In this document: positions 17,094 to 24,941 of the stretch, one piece after another | How positions within the stretch are numbered: position 1 is the first letter of the stretch | How the letters are laid out: each line of letters begins with the position of its first letter | From: Ethanoligenens sp047722935 | GTDB taxonomy: Bacteria; Bacillota; Clostridia; Oscillospirales; Ethanoligenentaceae | Reading direction: 5' to 3' | Assembly (NCBI GenBank): GCA_047722935.1 | Contig: JBDNZS010000005.1 | Span: 19,140-83,139 of the forward strand | Length of the DNA stretch: 64,000 bases | Program-made: the position numbers and the translations under genes | Notes under the pieces: model-generated | Told to the model about the DNA's origin: nothing | The model's input: the letters and a program-made list of their open reading frames with translations, nothing else | Database searches by the model: none

Positions 17094-17315
17094 ATGAATC
17101 TGTCAACGTTGATCCTTTCGATCGCTGTGGTTGTCGCGCTGATTTTTGCCATCCGGTATGTTATAAAAAACGGGTCTTGCGGCGGTTGTCCCGGCAGCAA
17201 ACGCTGCCATGCCCACAATGTGCACGAAGGCGGACAACATTGTGGCGGAAGCTGTTCGTCCTGCCATGGATGTTCTGCGTCTGCCATTGCCAAGCCTGTG
17301 GGACACAGAAGCTGA
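17094..17315 (+). CDS. FeoB-associated Cys-rich membrane protein
   Basis: A 73-residue protein: one N-terminal membrane helix (about residues 5-24), then a short cytoplasmic tail with nine cysteines and several histidines (NGSCGGCPGSKRC, GGSCSSCHGCS). The family is found almost only next to feoB and is believed to bind or deliver iron at the inner face of the transporter. The ATG follows a perfect AGGAGG at seven bases. A strong terminator follows. Confidence 0.92.
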   Translation: MNLSTLILSIAVVVALIFAIRYVIKNGSCGGCPGSKRCHAHNVHEGGQHCGGSCSSCHGCSASAIAKPVGHRS

Positions 17316-17326
17316 TATAGCCCGAT

Positions 17327-17361
17327 AAAAAGACCAAATGCCAATAGCATTTGGTCTTTTT
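17327..17361 (+). terminator. Terminator after the feoB companion gene
   Basis: A stem with arms 17327-17341 and 17347-17361 ends in TTTTT, just after the Cys-rich gene and before the HMA gene. It separates or attenuates the HMA gene from feo transcription. Confidence 0.8.
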
Positions 17362-17386
17362 GATACACCGCGCAAAAGGAGTAAAC

Positions 17387-17815
17387 ATGTCCCCTTCAAC
17401 AATTCTTATCGGTGTGGGAATCGTCTGTGTGATTCTCTTCGGCATCCACACCTGGCACAAGCATCTCCGCTCCGGCTGCTGCGGCACAGACAGCGGTACC
17501 GCGCCAAAGCGAATCCGTGTCCGCGACCGGAATGTACACCACTATCCCTATACCAAACGCCTGAAAATCGACGGTATGGTCTGTGGACACTGTGCAACCA
17601 CCGTATCCAACGCACTCAATGCGCTGGATGGTCTGTTTGCAACAGTCGATCTGGCTGAAAAAACCGCAACAGTCCATATGAAGACCCCTGTAGCGGACAG
17701 CATCCTGCGCCGCACAGTGCTGGATGTCGGCTATACGGTATTGTCTGTTACAGAGCAAAGTTGCCCACAACCCTCAAACTTAAGCCAAATGCCATCAGAA
17801 AGAAGCGCAAAATAG
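17387..17815 (+). CDS. Membrane-anchored HMA-domain metal-binding protein
   Basis: A 142-residue protein: an N-terminal membrane helix (about residues 4-20), a Cys-Cys containing linker (SGCCGT), then a heavy-metal-associated domain with GMVCGHCATTV (the GMxCxxC metal site) and a beta-alpha-beta-beta pattern to about residue 125. HMA domains usually carry Cu(I) or similar soft metals. The start is the ATG at 17387 after AAAAGGAG. It may be a metal chaperone for the neighbouring iron system or an unrelated copper protein; no P-type ATPase is nearby. Confidence 0.88.
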   Translation: MSPSTILIGVGIVCVILFGIHTWHKHLRSGCCGTDSGTAPKRIRVRDRNVHHYPYTKRLKIDGMVCGHCATTVSNALNALDGLFATVDLAEKTATVHMKTPVADSILRRTVLDVGYTVLSVTEQSCPQPSNLSQMPSERSAK

Positions 17816-17913
17816 AAACCATCCCCTATTGGTAAGATAAAAAACAAAAACACTTTTTACAGGCCTGCTTTTAACACATAAGAAAAGGCCCTGTACAGTC
17901 AAAGGAGACTGCA

Positions 17914-18240
17914 ATGAGTTTGATTATCGTTGGCGGACACGACTGTATGTGCTGTCGCTATCAGCAAATGTGCAAAAAACGCGGGCACAAAGTCAAAGTG
18001 TTCACGCAAATGCCAACCGGTCTGGCACGCCACATCGGCAGCGCAGACGGCATCATTCTGTTTACTTCCACTGTTTCACACAAAATGGTGGAAACCGCCG
18101 TTAAAGAAGCGAAACGCAAAAACATCCGCGTGATGCGTTCACACAGCTCAAGCGCAACATCACTCAACGGATTGCTTGATGAAATCGACACGCTGGAACA
18201 GACACAGGCGGAAATTTCCGCCTGCGGCGCGACTACGTGA
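17914..18240 (+). CDS. DUF2325 domain protein
   Basis: A 108-residue protein fitting DUF2325: it starts with a Rossmann-like IIVGGHD segment, a Cys pair (CMCC), then SADGIILFTSTVSHKMVETAVKEAK and a final NIRVMRSHSSSATSL block. It is usually associated with metal or redox loci in Clostridia, with no known activity. The ATG has an AAAGGAG site. It is the last gene of the feo-linked cluster, with a stem-loop terminator after it. Confidence 0.85.
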   Translation: MSLIIVGGHDCMCCRYQQMCKKRGHKVKVFTQMPTGLARHIGSADGIILFTSTVSHKMVETAVKEAKRKNIRVMRSHSSSATSLNGLLDEIDTLEQTQAEISACGATT

Positions 18241-18253
18241 ACACATCTTGTGC

Positions 18254-18305
18254 AGCAGCACGCAGTCCCTGTTGGATGCCTGTCCGACAGGGACTGCGTG
18301 CTGCT
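18254..18305. terminator. Stem-loop terminator between convergent genes
   Basis: A 19-bp perfect inverted repeat (18254-18272 with 18287-18305) with a 14-base loop lies between the stops of the DUF2325 gene and the TerC gene. The T-run is short, so it may work as a stable barrier in both directions. Confidence 0.65.
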
Positions 18306-18325
18306 TTCGATTATGTCGGCATCGT

Positions 18326-19090
18326 TTAGGATCGAATGGTCCTGCTTCTATGTTTAACCGTACCTACCCGTCGCATATGCCGCTCTTTCCACGGCGCAGC
18401 ACGTGTTTCCCCATCCAAAGCCATGCCATAAAAAAACGTCAGCGCCCCGCACACCACACCGCAAACGATTCCAATCCAGTAGCTGTATGGAGAAACCGCA
18501 AAAAAATCGTCTGCAAAGATCATACCGACCGCCGTATAAACCAAAATAGCCGTACACAGGTAAATAAACAGCCGCCGGCGTTCCATCAGCCGTGCCATAA
18601 CTGCTCCGCCCCAGAAGATCACCGGCACACAGACTAACAGGCCAATGACGATCAGGCCCATTTTCTGTGCATCCAGACGTCCCCCATTCGTCATAACAAT
18701 GGAAGCCACCGCCAGAGCATTGTCAAAACTCATGCTCAAGTCTGCCGCCACAATGGATGCCACCGCCTGGAACAGGCCGCTGCCGCCGCGTTTTCTGCTG
18801 CCGACCGTATGCTTCTTGCGGCCCATCATCTGATACGTGATGAACAACAGCAGCACACCGCCCGCAAAATGCAGATGTAGAAATCGGAAAGACAAAATGA
18901 CGCCCAGCATCGCAATAAACAGGATGCGCAATACCATAGCGGCACATCCACCCAGCAGATTGGCCCATTTTGCCTTGCGCGGCGGCAAATCCTTGATTGC
19001 CAGTGCGATGATGCCGACATTATCTCCGGAAAGCACCAGATTCAGAAAAACGATCTGGATTCCTTTTAAAAACAATTCCGGCCAAGTCAA
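18326..19090 (-). CDS. TerC/YjbE-family integral membrane protein (probable metal ion exporter)
   Basis: A 254-residue protein with about seven membrane helices. The paired acidic motifs LVLSGDNVGIIALA (about residues 18-31) and DLSMSFDNALAVA (about 118-130) are the TerC hallmark that binds divalent metal within the membrane. Relatives in Bacillus act in manganese export and metalation of secreted enzymes. The start is a TTG at 19090 with a GAGGGGG site before it. The C-terminal 30 residues are basic and hydrophilic. I looked for a yybP-ykoY manganese riboswitch upstream and did not find a convincing one. Confidence 0.88.
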   Translation of the reverse strand: MTWPELFLKGIQIVFLNLVLSGDNVGIIALAIKDLPPRKAKWANLLGGCAAMVLRILFIAMLGVILSFRFLHLHFAGGVLLLFITYQMMGRKKHTVGSRKRGGSGLFQAVASIVAADLSMSFDNALAVASIVMTNGGRLDAQKMGLIVIGLLVCVPVIFWGGAVMARLMERRRLFIYLCTAILVYTAVGMIFADDFFAVSPYSYWIGIVCGVVCGALTFFYGMALDGETRAAPWKERHMRRVGTVKHRSRTIRS

Positions 19091-19217
19091 TATGCCGCCC
19101 CCTCTTACTTGATTTCGACGCAGGAGGTCTTTGCCTTTGAACAGACCCCAAAAAGCACAACCGCTATACCATATGGCGGGATATGTGCATTTATGTGCTG
19201 TTCATAAACAGAAAAAC

Positions 19218-19280
19218 AGTATAGATGTAAAAAGCGTCCCGCACGAATCCTTCATACGGGACGCTTTTTACATCTATACT
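19218..19280 (-). terminator. Long perfect hairpin, terminator of cheW
   Basis: A 24-bp perfect inverted repeat (19218-19241 with 19257-19280) around a 15-base loop. Read on the minus strand, a GC-rich core is followed by TTTTT inside the stem, 22 bases after the cheW stop. The stem is longer than typical terminators in the window. Confidence 0.75.
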
Positions 19281-19301
19281 TCAGTTTAAACGCAAGGCAG
19301 G

Positions 19302-19889
19302 CTAATGCGACAGCGGGAGGCATGTTTCCGCCATACCGTGTTGTCCTTGCCCTAACACCGCGTCACAATCCAATACCATCCGCACACATTCACCATCGCG
19401 GGCAATGGCACACACGCAATTGTCCAACCCTTTACCCGTCTCGGTGACCGGCAGAAGATCCTCCTGCTTGATATTGACCACCTCGGATACTTCGTCCACC
19501 AGCATTCCCGCATGTTCCCCGCCAACATCGGTCACGATGATGCAGGCACGGTCGGTTGTCTGCGTTTCCACTCCGCGCAGACGATACTTCAGGTCGATTA
19601 CCGGAATGATATCGCCGCGCAGGTTCATCACGCCCTTCATATGCGCCTGCTGCTGCGGCACTGGTACGATGGGCTGCAACTGCACAATCTCATGCACATA
19701 ATCAATGGCAAGGGCAAAAGAATCTTTGTCAACCAGGAATGTTAAAAACAGGTTTTCCCCTTCTTCCTGTTCCCCTTCCAGCGCTGCATCCAGCATATGG
19801 CCGCTTCCTTCCCATGTGGTATATATGGTGCGCTTACTCTCCGCACCATTTGATATCTCCAGCATACTTATTTTTCCGTCATTTGTCAA
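19302..19889 (-). CDS. cheW: CheW-like chemotaxis coupling protein
   Basis: The CheW domain spans most of the protein: NLFLTFLVDKDSFALAID, the VHEIVQLQPIVPVP strand, the MKGVMNLRGDIIPVIDLKYRL core and GMLVDEVSEVVNIKQEDL. CheW links chemoreceptors to the kinase CheA. No other chemotaxis gene is in the window. The start is uncertain: I chose the TTG at 19889 behind AAAGGG; an ATG at 19865 and a TTG at 19982 are in frame. About 45 residues before the domain are unlike usual CheW, so this may be a stand-alone signalling variant. Confidence 0.88.
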   Translation of the reverse strand: MTNDGKISMLEISNGAESKRTIYTTWEGSGHMLDAALEGEQEEGENLFLTFLVDKDSFALAIDYVHEIVQLQPIVPVPQQQAHMKGVMNLRGDIIPVIDLKYRLRGVETQTTDRACIIVTDVGGEHAGMLVDEVSEVVNIKQEDLLPVTETGKGLDNCVCAIARDGECVRMVLDCDAVLGQGQHGMAETCLPLSH

Positions 19890-20028
19890 TTGCCGCCCTT
19901 TCCCCGTCCGTTTGGTCTTTTGGCCAACGTCTTTCAAAAATCCGCAGTCATATTGCTCTTTTTGACAAAGTACCGCCGGCAATCTTTATGATGATTGCCT
20001 AAAACTTTCACCGCACTTTGCCGCGCTA

Positions 20029-20056
20029 TTGAATTGCTGTATAAATATGCTATACT
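20029..20056 (+). promoter_or_regulatory. Promoter of the gatCAB operon
   Basis: TTGAAT and TATACT with a 16-base spacer, 75 bases before the gatC start. Confidence 0.5.
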
Positions 20057-20130
20057 ATTGGGTATGTATCAAACGCGAAAACGTTACTATTTCCTATTTT
20101 AGGATGGGATTTTCAATAGGGAGGATGGCA

Positions 20131-20421
20131 ATGGATCAGGCACCTGATATCGAGCGCATTGCGCGGCTGGCGCAGATGGAACTCAGCGATGAGGAAAAGA
20201 CCGCGCTGGAAAAAGATCTGGCCGCGGTCATTGGCTATATGGACGTGCTTTCCAAAATCGACACCGACGGTGTGGAACCTATGGAGCATGTTTTGGGGCT
20301 TTCTAATGTTTTGCGGGCAGATGAGCCTGTACCGTCATTTGACCGCGCACGCCTGCTGGACTGCGCACCGAAGACCGAGGACGGCTATTACGATGTGCCG
20401 CTCGCAGTGGAACAGGAGTGA
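20131..20421 (+). CDS. gatC: Asp/Glu-tRNA amidotransferase subunit GatC
   Basis: A 96-residue GatC: the helical N-terminus IERIARLAQMELSDEEK, the middle LSKIDTDGVEPMEHV segment and the ending with LRADEP...YDVPLAVEQE match the family. GatC wraps around GatA and stabilises GatCAB. The start is the ATG at 20131, six bases after AGGGAGG; the frame is open 34 codons further without support. The gatA start lies six bases after the gatC stop. Confidence 0.95.
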   Translation: MDQAPDIERIARLAQMELSDEEKTALEKDLAAVIGYMDVLSKIDTDGVEPMEHVLGLSNVLRADEPVPSFDRARLLDCAPKTEDGYYDVPLAVEQE

Positions 20422-20426
20422 ACCGA

Positions 20427-21887
20427 ATGGAATTATGGAAACTGGGAGCGCGTGAAGCAGGCAGGCTGCTGGCGGCGCGTGAAATTTCCGCGCCCGAACT
20501 GACCGACGCACTGCTCGCGCGCATTGCGGATACAGACGGCAAAACCGGTGCGTACCTCACCGTTTGTGCGGAACAGGCAGCAAAACAGGCGGCAGACGCA
20601 CAGAAACGTATCGACGCGGGCACAGCGGACGTACTCACCGGCGTACCCGTTGGTATCAAGGACAACATCTGCACCCGCACCGCCCCCACCACCTGCGCAT
20701 CTAAAATGCTCGAACACTTCACGCCGCCTTACGACGCGGCCGTCGTAGAAAAGTTGAACGCCGCCGGTACCGTCACGCTCGGCAAACTAAATATGGATGA
20801 GTTCGCCATGGGCGGCTCGACCGAAACTTCCTATTTTAAAAAGACAGCCAATCCATGGGATCTGCAACGCGTGCCGGGCGGGTCTTCCGGCGGTGCGGCG
20901 GCGGCTGTGGCGGCGGGGGAAGCACCGTTCGCCCTCGGCTCGGATACCGGCGGCTCCATTCGCCAGCCAGCCGCGTTCTGCGGGGCAGTGGGTTTGAAGC
21001 CTACCTACGGCGCGGTCTCCCGTTTCGGACTGGTTGCATTTGCTTCTTCGCTCGACCAGATCGGACCCATTACGCGCAGCGTCGAAGATGCCGCCGTGGT
21101 GCTGGACGCCATCTGTGGGCGGGATGCACGCGACTCCACCAGCGCCGACTATGCACACCCGTCCTATACGGCAACGCTGGGCAAAGACATCAAGGGCATG
21201 AAGATTGCTCTACCGAAAGAATATCTCGGAGATGGACTTGCCCCCGCCGTTAAAGAGGCCGTTTTGGCAGCCGCCAAGGAATTTGAAAAACTTGGCGCGG
21301 TCTGCGAGGAAGTTTCCCTGCCCGCCACTGATTACGCCGTGCCTGCGTATTACCTCATTTCCTCAGCGGAAGCCAGCTCCAATCTGGCACGGTATGACGG
21401 CGTAAAATATGGCTTTTCGGCAGAGAACTGCAAAACATTGGCACAACTGATGACCCGCACCCGGGACGAGGGCTTCGGCCGCGAGGTGAAACGCCGTATT
21501 ATGCTGGGTACCTACGCGCTGAGCGCGGGCTACTATGATGCGTATTATAAAAAAGCGCTGAAAGTGCGCCGTATCATCAAAAACGGATTTGATTCCATTT
21601 TTGCAGACTACGATCTCATCCTTGGTCCTACAGCGCCCACCACCGCCTACAAGCTGGGCGAAAAAAGCAACGATCCATTGAGCATGTACCTCGGCGATGT
21701 CTACACCGTGCCGGTGAATATCGCCGGACTGCCTGCGCTTTCCATTAACTGCGGCTACGACACGGACGGCCTGCCCATCGGGCTGCAGCTCATTGGTCCG
21801 GCATTTGCCGAACCGGTGCTGTTACAGGCGGCATACGCATACGAGCAGGCCACGCCGGATGCACACAAGCAGCCGGTCATCGCGTGA
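20427..21887 (+). CDS. gatA: Asp/Glu-tRNA amidotransferase subunit GatA
   Basis: A 486-residue amidase-signature enzyme. The catalytic Lys is in GVPVGIKDN, the cis-Ser/Ser pair is in the VPGGSSGGAAAAVAAG block and in DTGGSIRQPAAFCG. GatA frees ammonia from glutamine for GatB. The start is the ATG at 20427, eight bases behind CAGGAG; a GTG at 20418 overlaps the gatC stop. The complex amidates Asp-tRNA(Asn) and/or Glu-tRNA(Gln). Confidence 0.97.
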   Translation: MELWKLGAREAGRLLAAREISAPELTDALLARIADTDGKTGAYLTVCAEQAAKQAADAQKRIDAGTADVLTGVPVGIKDNICTRTAPTTCASKMLEHFTPPYDAAVVEKLNAAGTVTLGKLNMDEFAMGGSTETSYFKKTANPWDLQRVPGGSSGGAAAAVAAGEAPFALGSDTGGSIRQPAAFCGAVGLKPTYGAVSRFGLVAFASSLDQIGPITRSVEDAAVVLDAICGRDARDSTSADYAHPSYTATLGKDIKGMKIALPKEYLGDGLAPAVKEAVLAAAKEFEKLGAVCEEVSLPATDYAVPAYYLISSAEASSNLARYDGVKYGFSAENCKTLAQLMTRTRDEGFGREVKRRIMLGTYALSAGYYDAYYKKALKVRRIIKNGFDSIFADYDLILGPTAPTTAYKLGEKSNDPLSMYLGDVYTVPVNIAGLPALSINCGYDTDGLPIGLQLIGPAFAEPVLLQAAYAYEQATPDAHKQPVIA

Positions 21888-21898
21888 GGGGGGCAAAC

Positions 21899-23320
21899 AT
21901 GGCTGATTATGAAATCGTGGTGGGGCTGGAGATTCATGCCGAGCTTGCCACCAAAACCAAAATCTTCTGTGGCTGTGAAACCACGTTCGGCGGCGAACCG
22001 AACACGCATTGCTGCCCTGTTTGCACCGGTATGCCCGGCACACTGCCCGTGCTAAATGAACAGGTGGTGGAATACGCCGTACGCGCTGGATTGGCGACAG
22101 ACTGCGAGATCGCTCACTTCTCCAAGCTCGACCGCAAAAACTATTTCTATCCCGACTTGCCGAAAGCCTACCAGATTTCCCAATTTGACCTGCCGCTTTG
22201 CAAAGGCGGACATGTCATGCTGGACAGCGGCAAAGAGATTGGCATCACCCGTATCCATATCGAAGAGGACGCGGGCAAACTGGTGCATGACAAGGTCTCG
22301 CGCCGCACATTCGTAGACTATAACCGCTGCGGCGTGCCGTTGATTGAGATCGTATCGGAACCGGATATGCGCACGGCGGAGGAAGTCCACGAATATGTGG
22401 AAAAAGTGCGCGCCATTCTGCTCTATGCCGGTGTGTCCGACTGCCGCATGGAGGAAGGCTCCCTGCGCGCAGACGTCAACCTTTCGGTACGGCACAGGGG
22501 CGCGAAAGTGTTCGGCACCCGTACCGAGATGAAAAACATCAATTCGCTGCGCGCCATCTATCGCGCCGTACTCGGCGAAAGCAAGCGGCAGATCGAAGAG
22601 TTGGAAGCGGGCGGCCACATCGTGCAGCAGACCCGCCGTTGGGACGACAACAAGGGCGCAAGCCGCGTGATGCGCAGCAAAGAGGAGGCGGACGATTACC
22701 GCTACTTCCCGGAGCCGGATGTCGTGCCGATCAAGCTGGATGATGCACGCATTGCGAGCATCCGTGCCTCCCTGCCCAAGCTGCCCGCCGCCCGCGTGGA
22801 AGACTATATCAAAACGGGCGTTGCCAAAGACGACGCCATTATCATCACGGCATCCCGCGCGCTGGCGGATTTCTATGAGCAGACCGCCGCACAGAGCGAC
22901 GCCAAAGAGGCCGCCAAATGGGTCGTAGGCGAAATGATGCGCCAACTCAAAGACCGCTCGTTAGAGCCTGAAGACATTCCTTTCCCGCCCGCCTACCTTA
23001 CCGATCTCATTGGCTTGTGCAAAAAGGGCGAGATCACAGCGGCATCCGGCAAAAAAGTCTTTGCGCTGTTGTTCGATGAATCCGCCGCGCCTGCCGAACT
23101 GGTAGAAAAGCATGGACTGCGGGTGGTCGGAGATGCGGATGCTATCGGCAAGGCAATCGCGCAGGCGCTGGACGCCAACCCGAAATCCATCACAGATTTC
23201 AAAAACGGCAAAGACAAAGCATTCGGCTTCCTGATGGGACAGTGTATGCGCGTCCTCGGCGGCAAAGCAGACCCCGCCGCCCTGCGCGTCAAGCTGACGG
23301 AAAGCCTCAAAAATAGATAA
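21899..23320 (+). CDS. gatB: Asp/Glu-tRNA amidotransferase subunit GatB
   Basis: A 473-residue protein with the GatB N-terminal kinase/transamidase domain (GLEIHAELATKTKIFCGC, the CCPVCTGMPGTLPVLN zinc-site region, DRKNYFYPDLPKAYQISQ) and the C-terminal YqeY-type tail domain. It phosphorylates and amidates the misacylated tRNA. The ATG at 21899 is preceded by GAGGGGGG, eleven bases after the gatA stop. Confidence 0.97.
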   Translation: MADYEIVVGLEIHAELATKTKIFCGCETTFGGEPNTHCCPVCTGMPGTLPVLNEQVVEYAVRAGLATDCEIAHFSKLDRKNYFYPDLPKAYQISQFDLPLCKGGHVMLDSGKEIGITRIHIEEDAGKLVHDKVSRRTFVDYNRCGVPLIEIVSEPDMRTAEEVHEYVEKVRAILLYAGVSDCRMEEGSLRADVNLSVRHRGAKVFGTRTEMKNINSLRAIYRAVLGESKRQIEELEAGGHIVQQTRRWDDNKGASRVMRSKEEADDYRYFPEPDVVPIKLDDARIASIRASLPKLPAARVEDYIKTGVAKDDAIIITASRALADFYEQTAAQSDAKEAAKWVVGEMMRQLKDRSLEPEDIPFPPAYLTDLIGLCKKGEITAASGKKVFALLFDESAAPAELVEKHGLRVVGDADAIGKAIAQALDANPKSITDFKNGKDKAFGFLMGQCMRVLGGKADPAALRVKLTESLKNR

Positions 23321-23432
23321 TTACCCCGCAAAAGGGATATCATATCCAAACGATGGGGATTGCGCCGATAGGGCTGCGCCTTTTCAGTGCGCGTCCGACA
23401 AAACGGTATTTTTGTTAAGGAGAATGGGAACT

Positions 23433-24746
23433 ATGACCTTTATCGAAGGCAGTGTCGAACAGCCCGTGGCGTTGCAGGCGCTCCGGCAGGCGGGAAAAAA
23501 TGCACGCGTCAAGGGATTTGTGCACAACATCCGGGACATGGGCGAATTTTCATTCCTCATCCTGCGCACAGGGGGCTATATGCTGCAATGCGTATATAAC
23601 CCTGCTTACTCCAAAACCACTTTGGAGGGACTGCGCGAAGGTGCCTGCATCGAGCTTTGGGGAGAAGCGGTGGACGAGCCACGCGCGCAGAACGGTTTTG
23701 AGGTACACATCGACGGGTTCACCGTCATCTCTTCCCCCGCGGCGGAGTACCCGTTCGCCATCAACAAAAAATATCTCAATCTCAACATTGATACCAACCT
23801 CGATTACCGCCCGTTGACGCTGCGCAATCCGCGGCAGCGCGCCATCTTCAAGGTACAGGAGGCTGTCGCCGACGGATTCGCCGACTTCATGCGCCAAAAC
23901 GGTTTCACGCAGGTCCATACCCCCAAGATCGTCAGCGCGGGCGCCGAGGGCGGTGCAAACATCTTCAAGTTGGACTATTTCGACACCAAAGCCTATCTGA
24001 ACCAAAGCCCCCAATTCTACAAACAGATGATGGTGGGCGTTTTCGGCCGCGTATTTGAAATTGCACCTGTCTTCCGCGCCGAAAAACACCATACTTCCCG
24101 CCACCTCAACGAGTATGTCGGTCTGGACTTCGAGATGGGCTTTATCAGCGGCATGGAAGACGTAATGGCAGTAGAAACCGCCATGCTCACGCATTTGTTC
24201 GCTTATGTGGCGGAACACTGCCCGGAAGAGCTGGCGATGTGGAAGGTTCAGATACCCGTCATCGATAAAATTCCGACCGTTACATTCATGCAGGCGCGCG
24301 AGATCATTGAAAAACTGGGCCGCAAGCCCGGCAAATGGGATCTGGAACCGGATGATGAAGTTGCGCTATGTGACTACGCCAAAAAAGAATTCGGCAGTGA
24401 TTTTGTGTTTATCACGCATTTTCCGGCGGCCAAACGCCCGTTTTATGCAAAGGATGATCCCACGGATGAGCGGTTTGCCTTGAGTTTTGACCTGCTGTTT
24501 CGCGGGTTGGAGATCACGACCGGCGGACAGCGTATTCACGATTACAATGAGCAGATTGCCAAAATGCGCCGCATGGGGCTTGATCCGGAGGATTTTTCGT
24601 CCTATCTCATGATCCACAAATATGGAATGCCGCCGCACGGGGGGCTTGGTATCGGGCTGGAGCGTCTGGTTATGAAATTAATGGAACTAAAAAATGTGCG
24701 CGAAGCATCTTTGTTTCCGCGCGACACCGGCCGCCTGCTGCCGTAA
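23433..24746 (+). CDS. aspS: Archaeal-type, probably non-discriminating aspartyl-tRNA synthetase (Asp/Asn)
   Basis: A 437-residue class IIb synthetase of the short archaeal type, lacking the insertion domain of bacterial AspRS. An N-terminal OB-fold anticodon domain (VKGFVHNIRDMGEF) precedes a catalytic core with motif 2 FRAEKHHTSRHLNEY and motif 3 GLGIGLERLVMKLM. A His in the OB-fold (VHNIRD) occupies the place where non-discriminating archaeal enzymes have His and discriminating ones Trp, as I recall. Immediately downstream of gatCAB, it very likely charges Asp onto tRNA(Asn) for the amidotransferase. The start is the ATG at 23433, ten bases after AAGGAG. Confidence 0.9.
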   Translation: MTFIEGSVEQPVALQALRQAGKNARVKGFVHNIRDMGEFSFLILRTGGYMLQCVYNPAYSKTTLEGLREGACIELWGEAVDEPRAQNGFEVHIDGFTVISSPAAEYPFAINKKYLNLNIDTNLDYRPLTLRNPRQRAIFKVQEAVADGFADFMRQNGFTQVHTPKIVSAGAEGGANIFKLDYFDTKAYLNQSPQFYKQMMVGVFGRVFEIAPVFRAEKHHTSRHLNEYVGLDFEMGFISGMEDVMAVETAMLTHLFAYVAEHCPEELAMWKVQIPVIDKIPTVTFMQAREIIEKLGRKPGKWDLEPDDEVALCDYAKKEFGSDFVFITHFPAAKRPFYAKDDPTDERFALSFDLLFRGLEITTGGQRIHDYNEQIAKMRRMGLDPEDFSSYLMIHKYGMPPHGGLGIGLERLVMKLMELKNVREASLFPRDTGRLLP

Positions 24747-24941
24747 AGAGCAAATTGGCAAGGTTTCCGCTTTATTTTCATCTTTTTTCAAGCGAATGTG
24801 GGCAAGAACCCCCTTGCATTGCCCGCTCTTGTATGTTAAACTTTTAAAAGTTCAATACGGAACAAGGGCGTTTCGTGGCTTATTAGCTGCGCACGCTTTT
24901 ATTTTTATTTGTATGTTCCAACATTTAAGGAGGAATTGAAA

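Noticed and set aside
19091..19217. yybP-ykoY manganese riboswitch before the terC gene
   Set aside because: A few words resemble the motif (GACC, TTTGCC), but they are in the wrong order and partly on the wrong strand for the gene.
22052..22945. 297-codon open frame on the minus strand
   Set aside because: It is antisense to gatB, which has full family blocks. GC-rich third positions keep the opposite frame open; the product has no recognisable motif.
24747..24941. Glutamine riboswitch before glnN
   Set aside because: Only AT-rich sequence and a weak palindrome; the conserved aptamer blocks could not be found.
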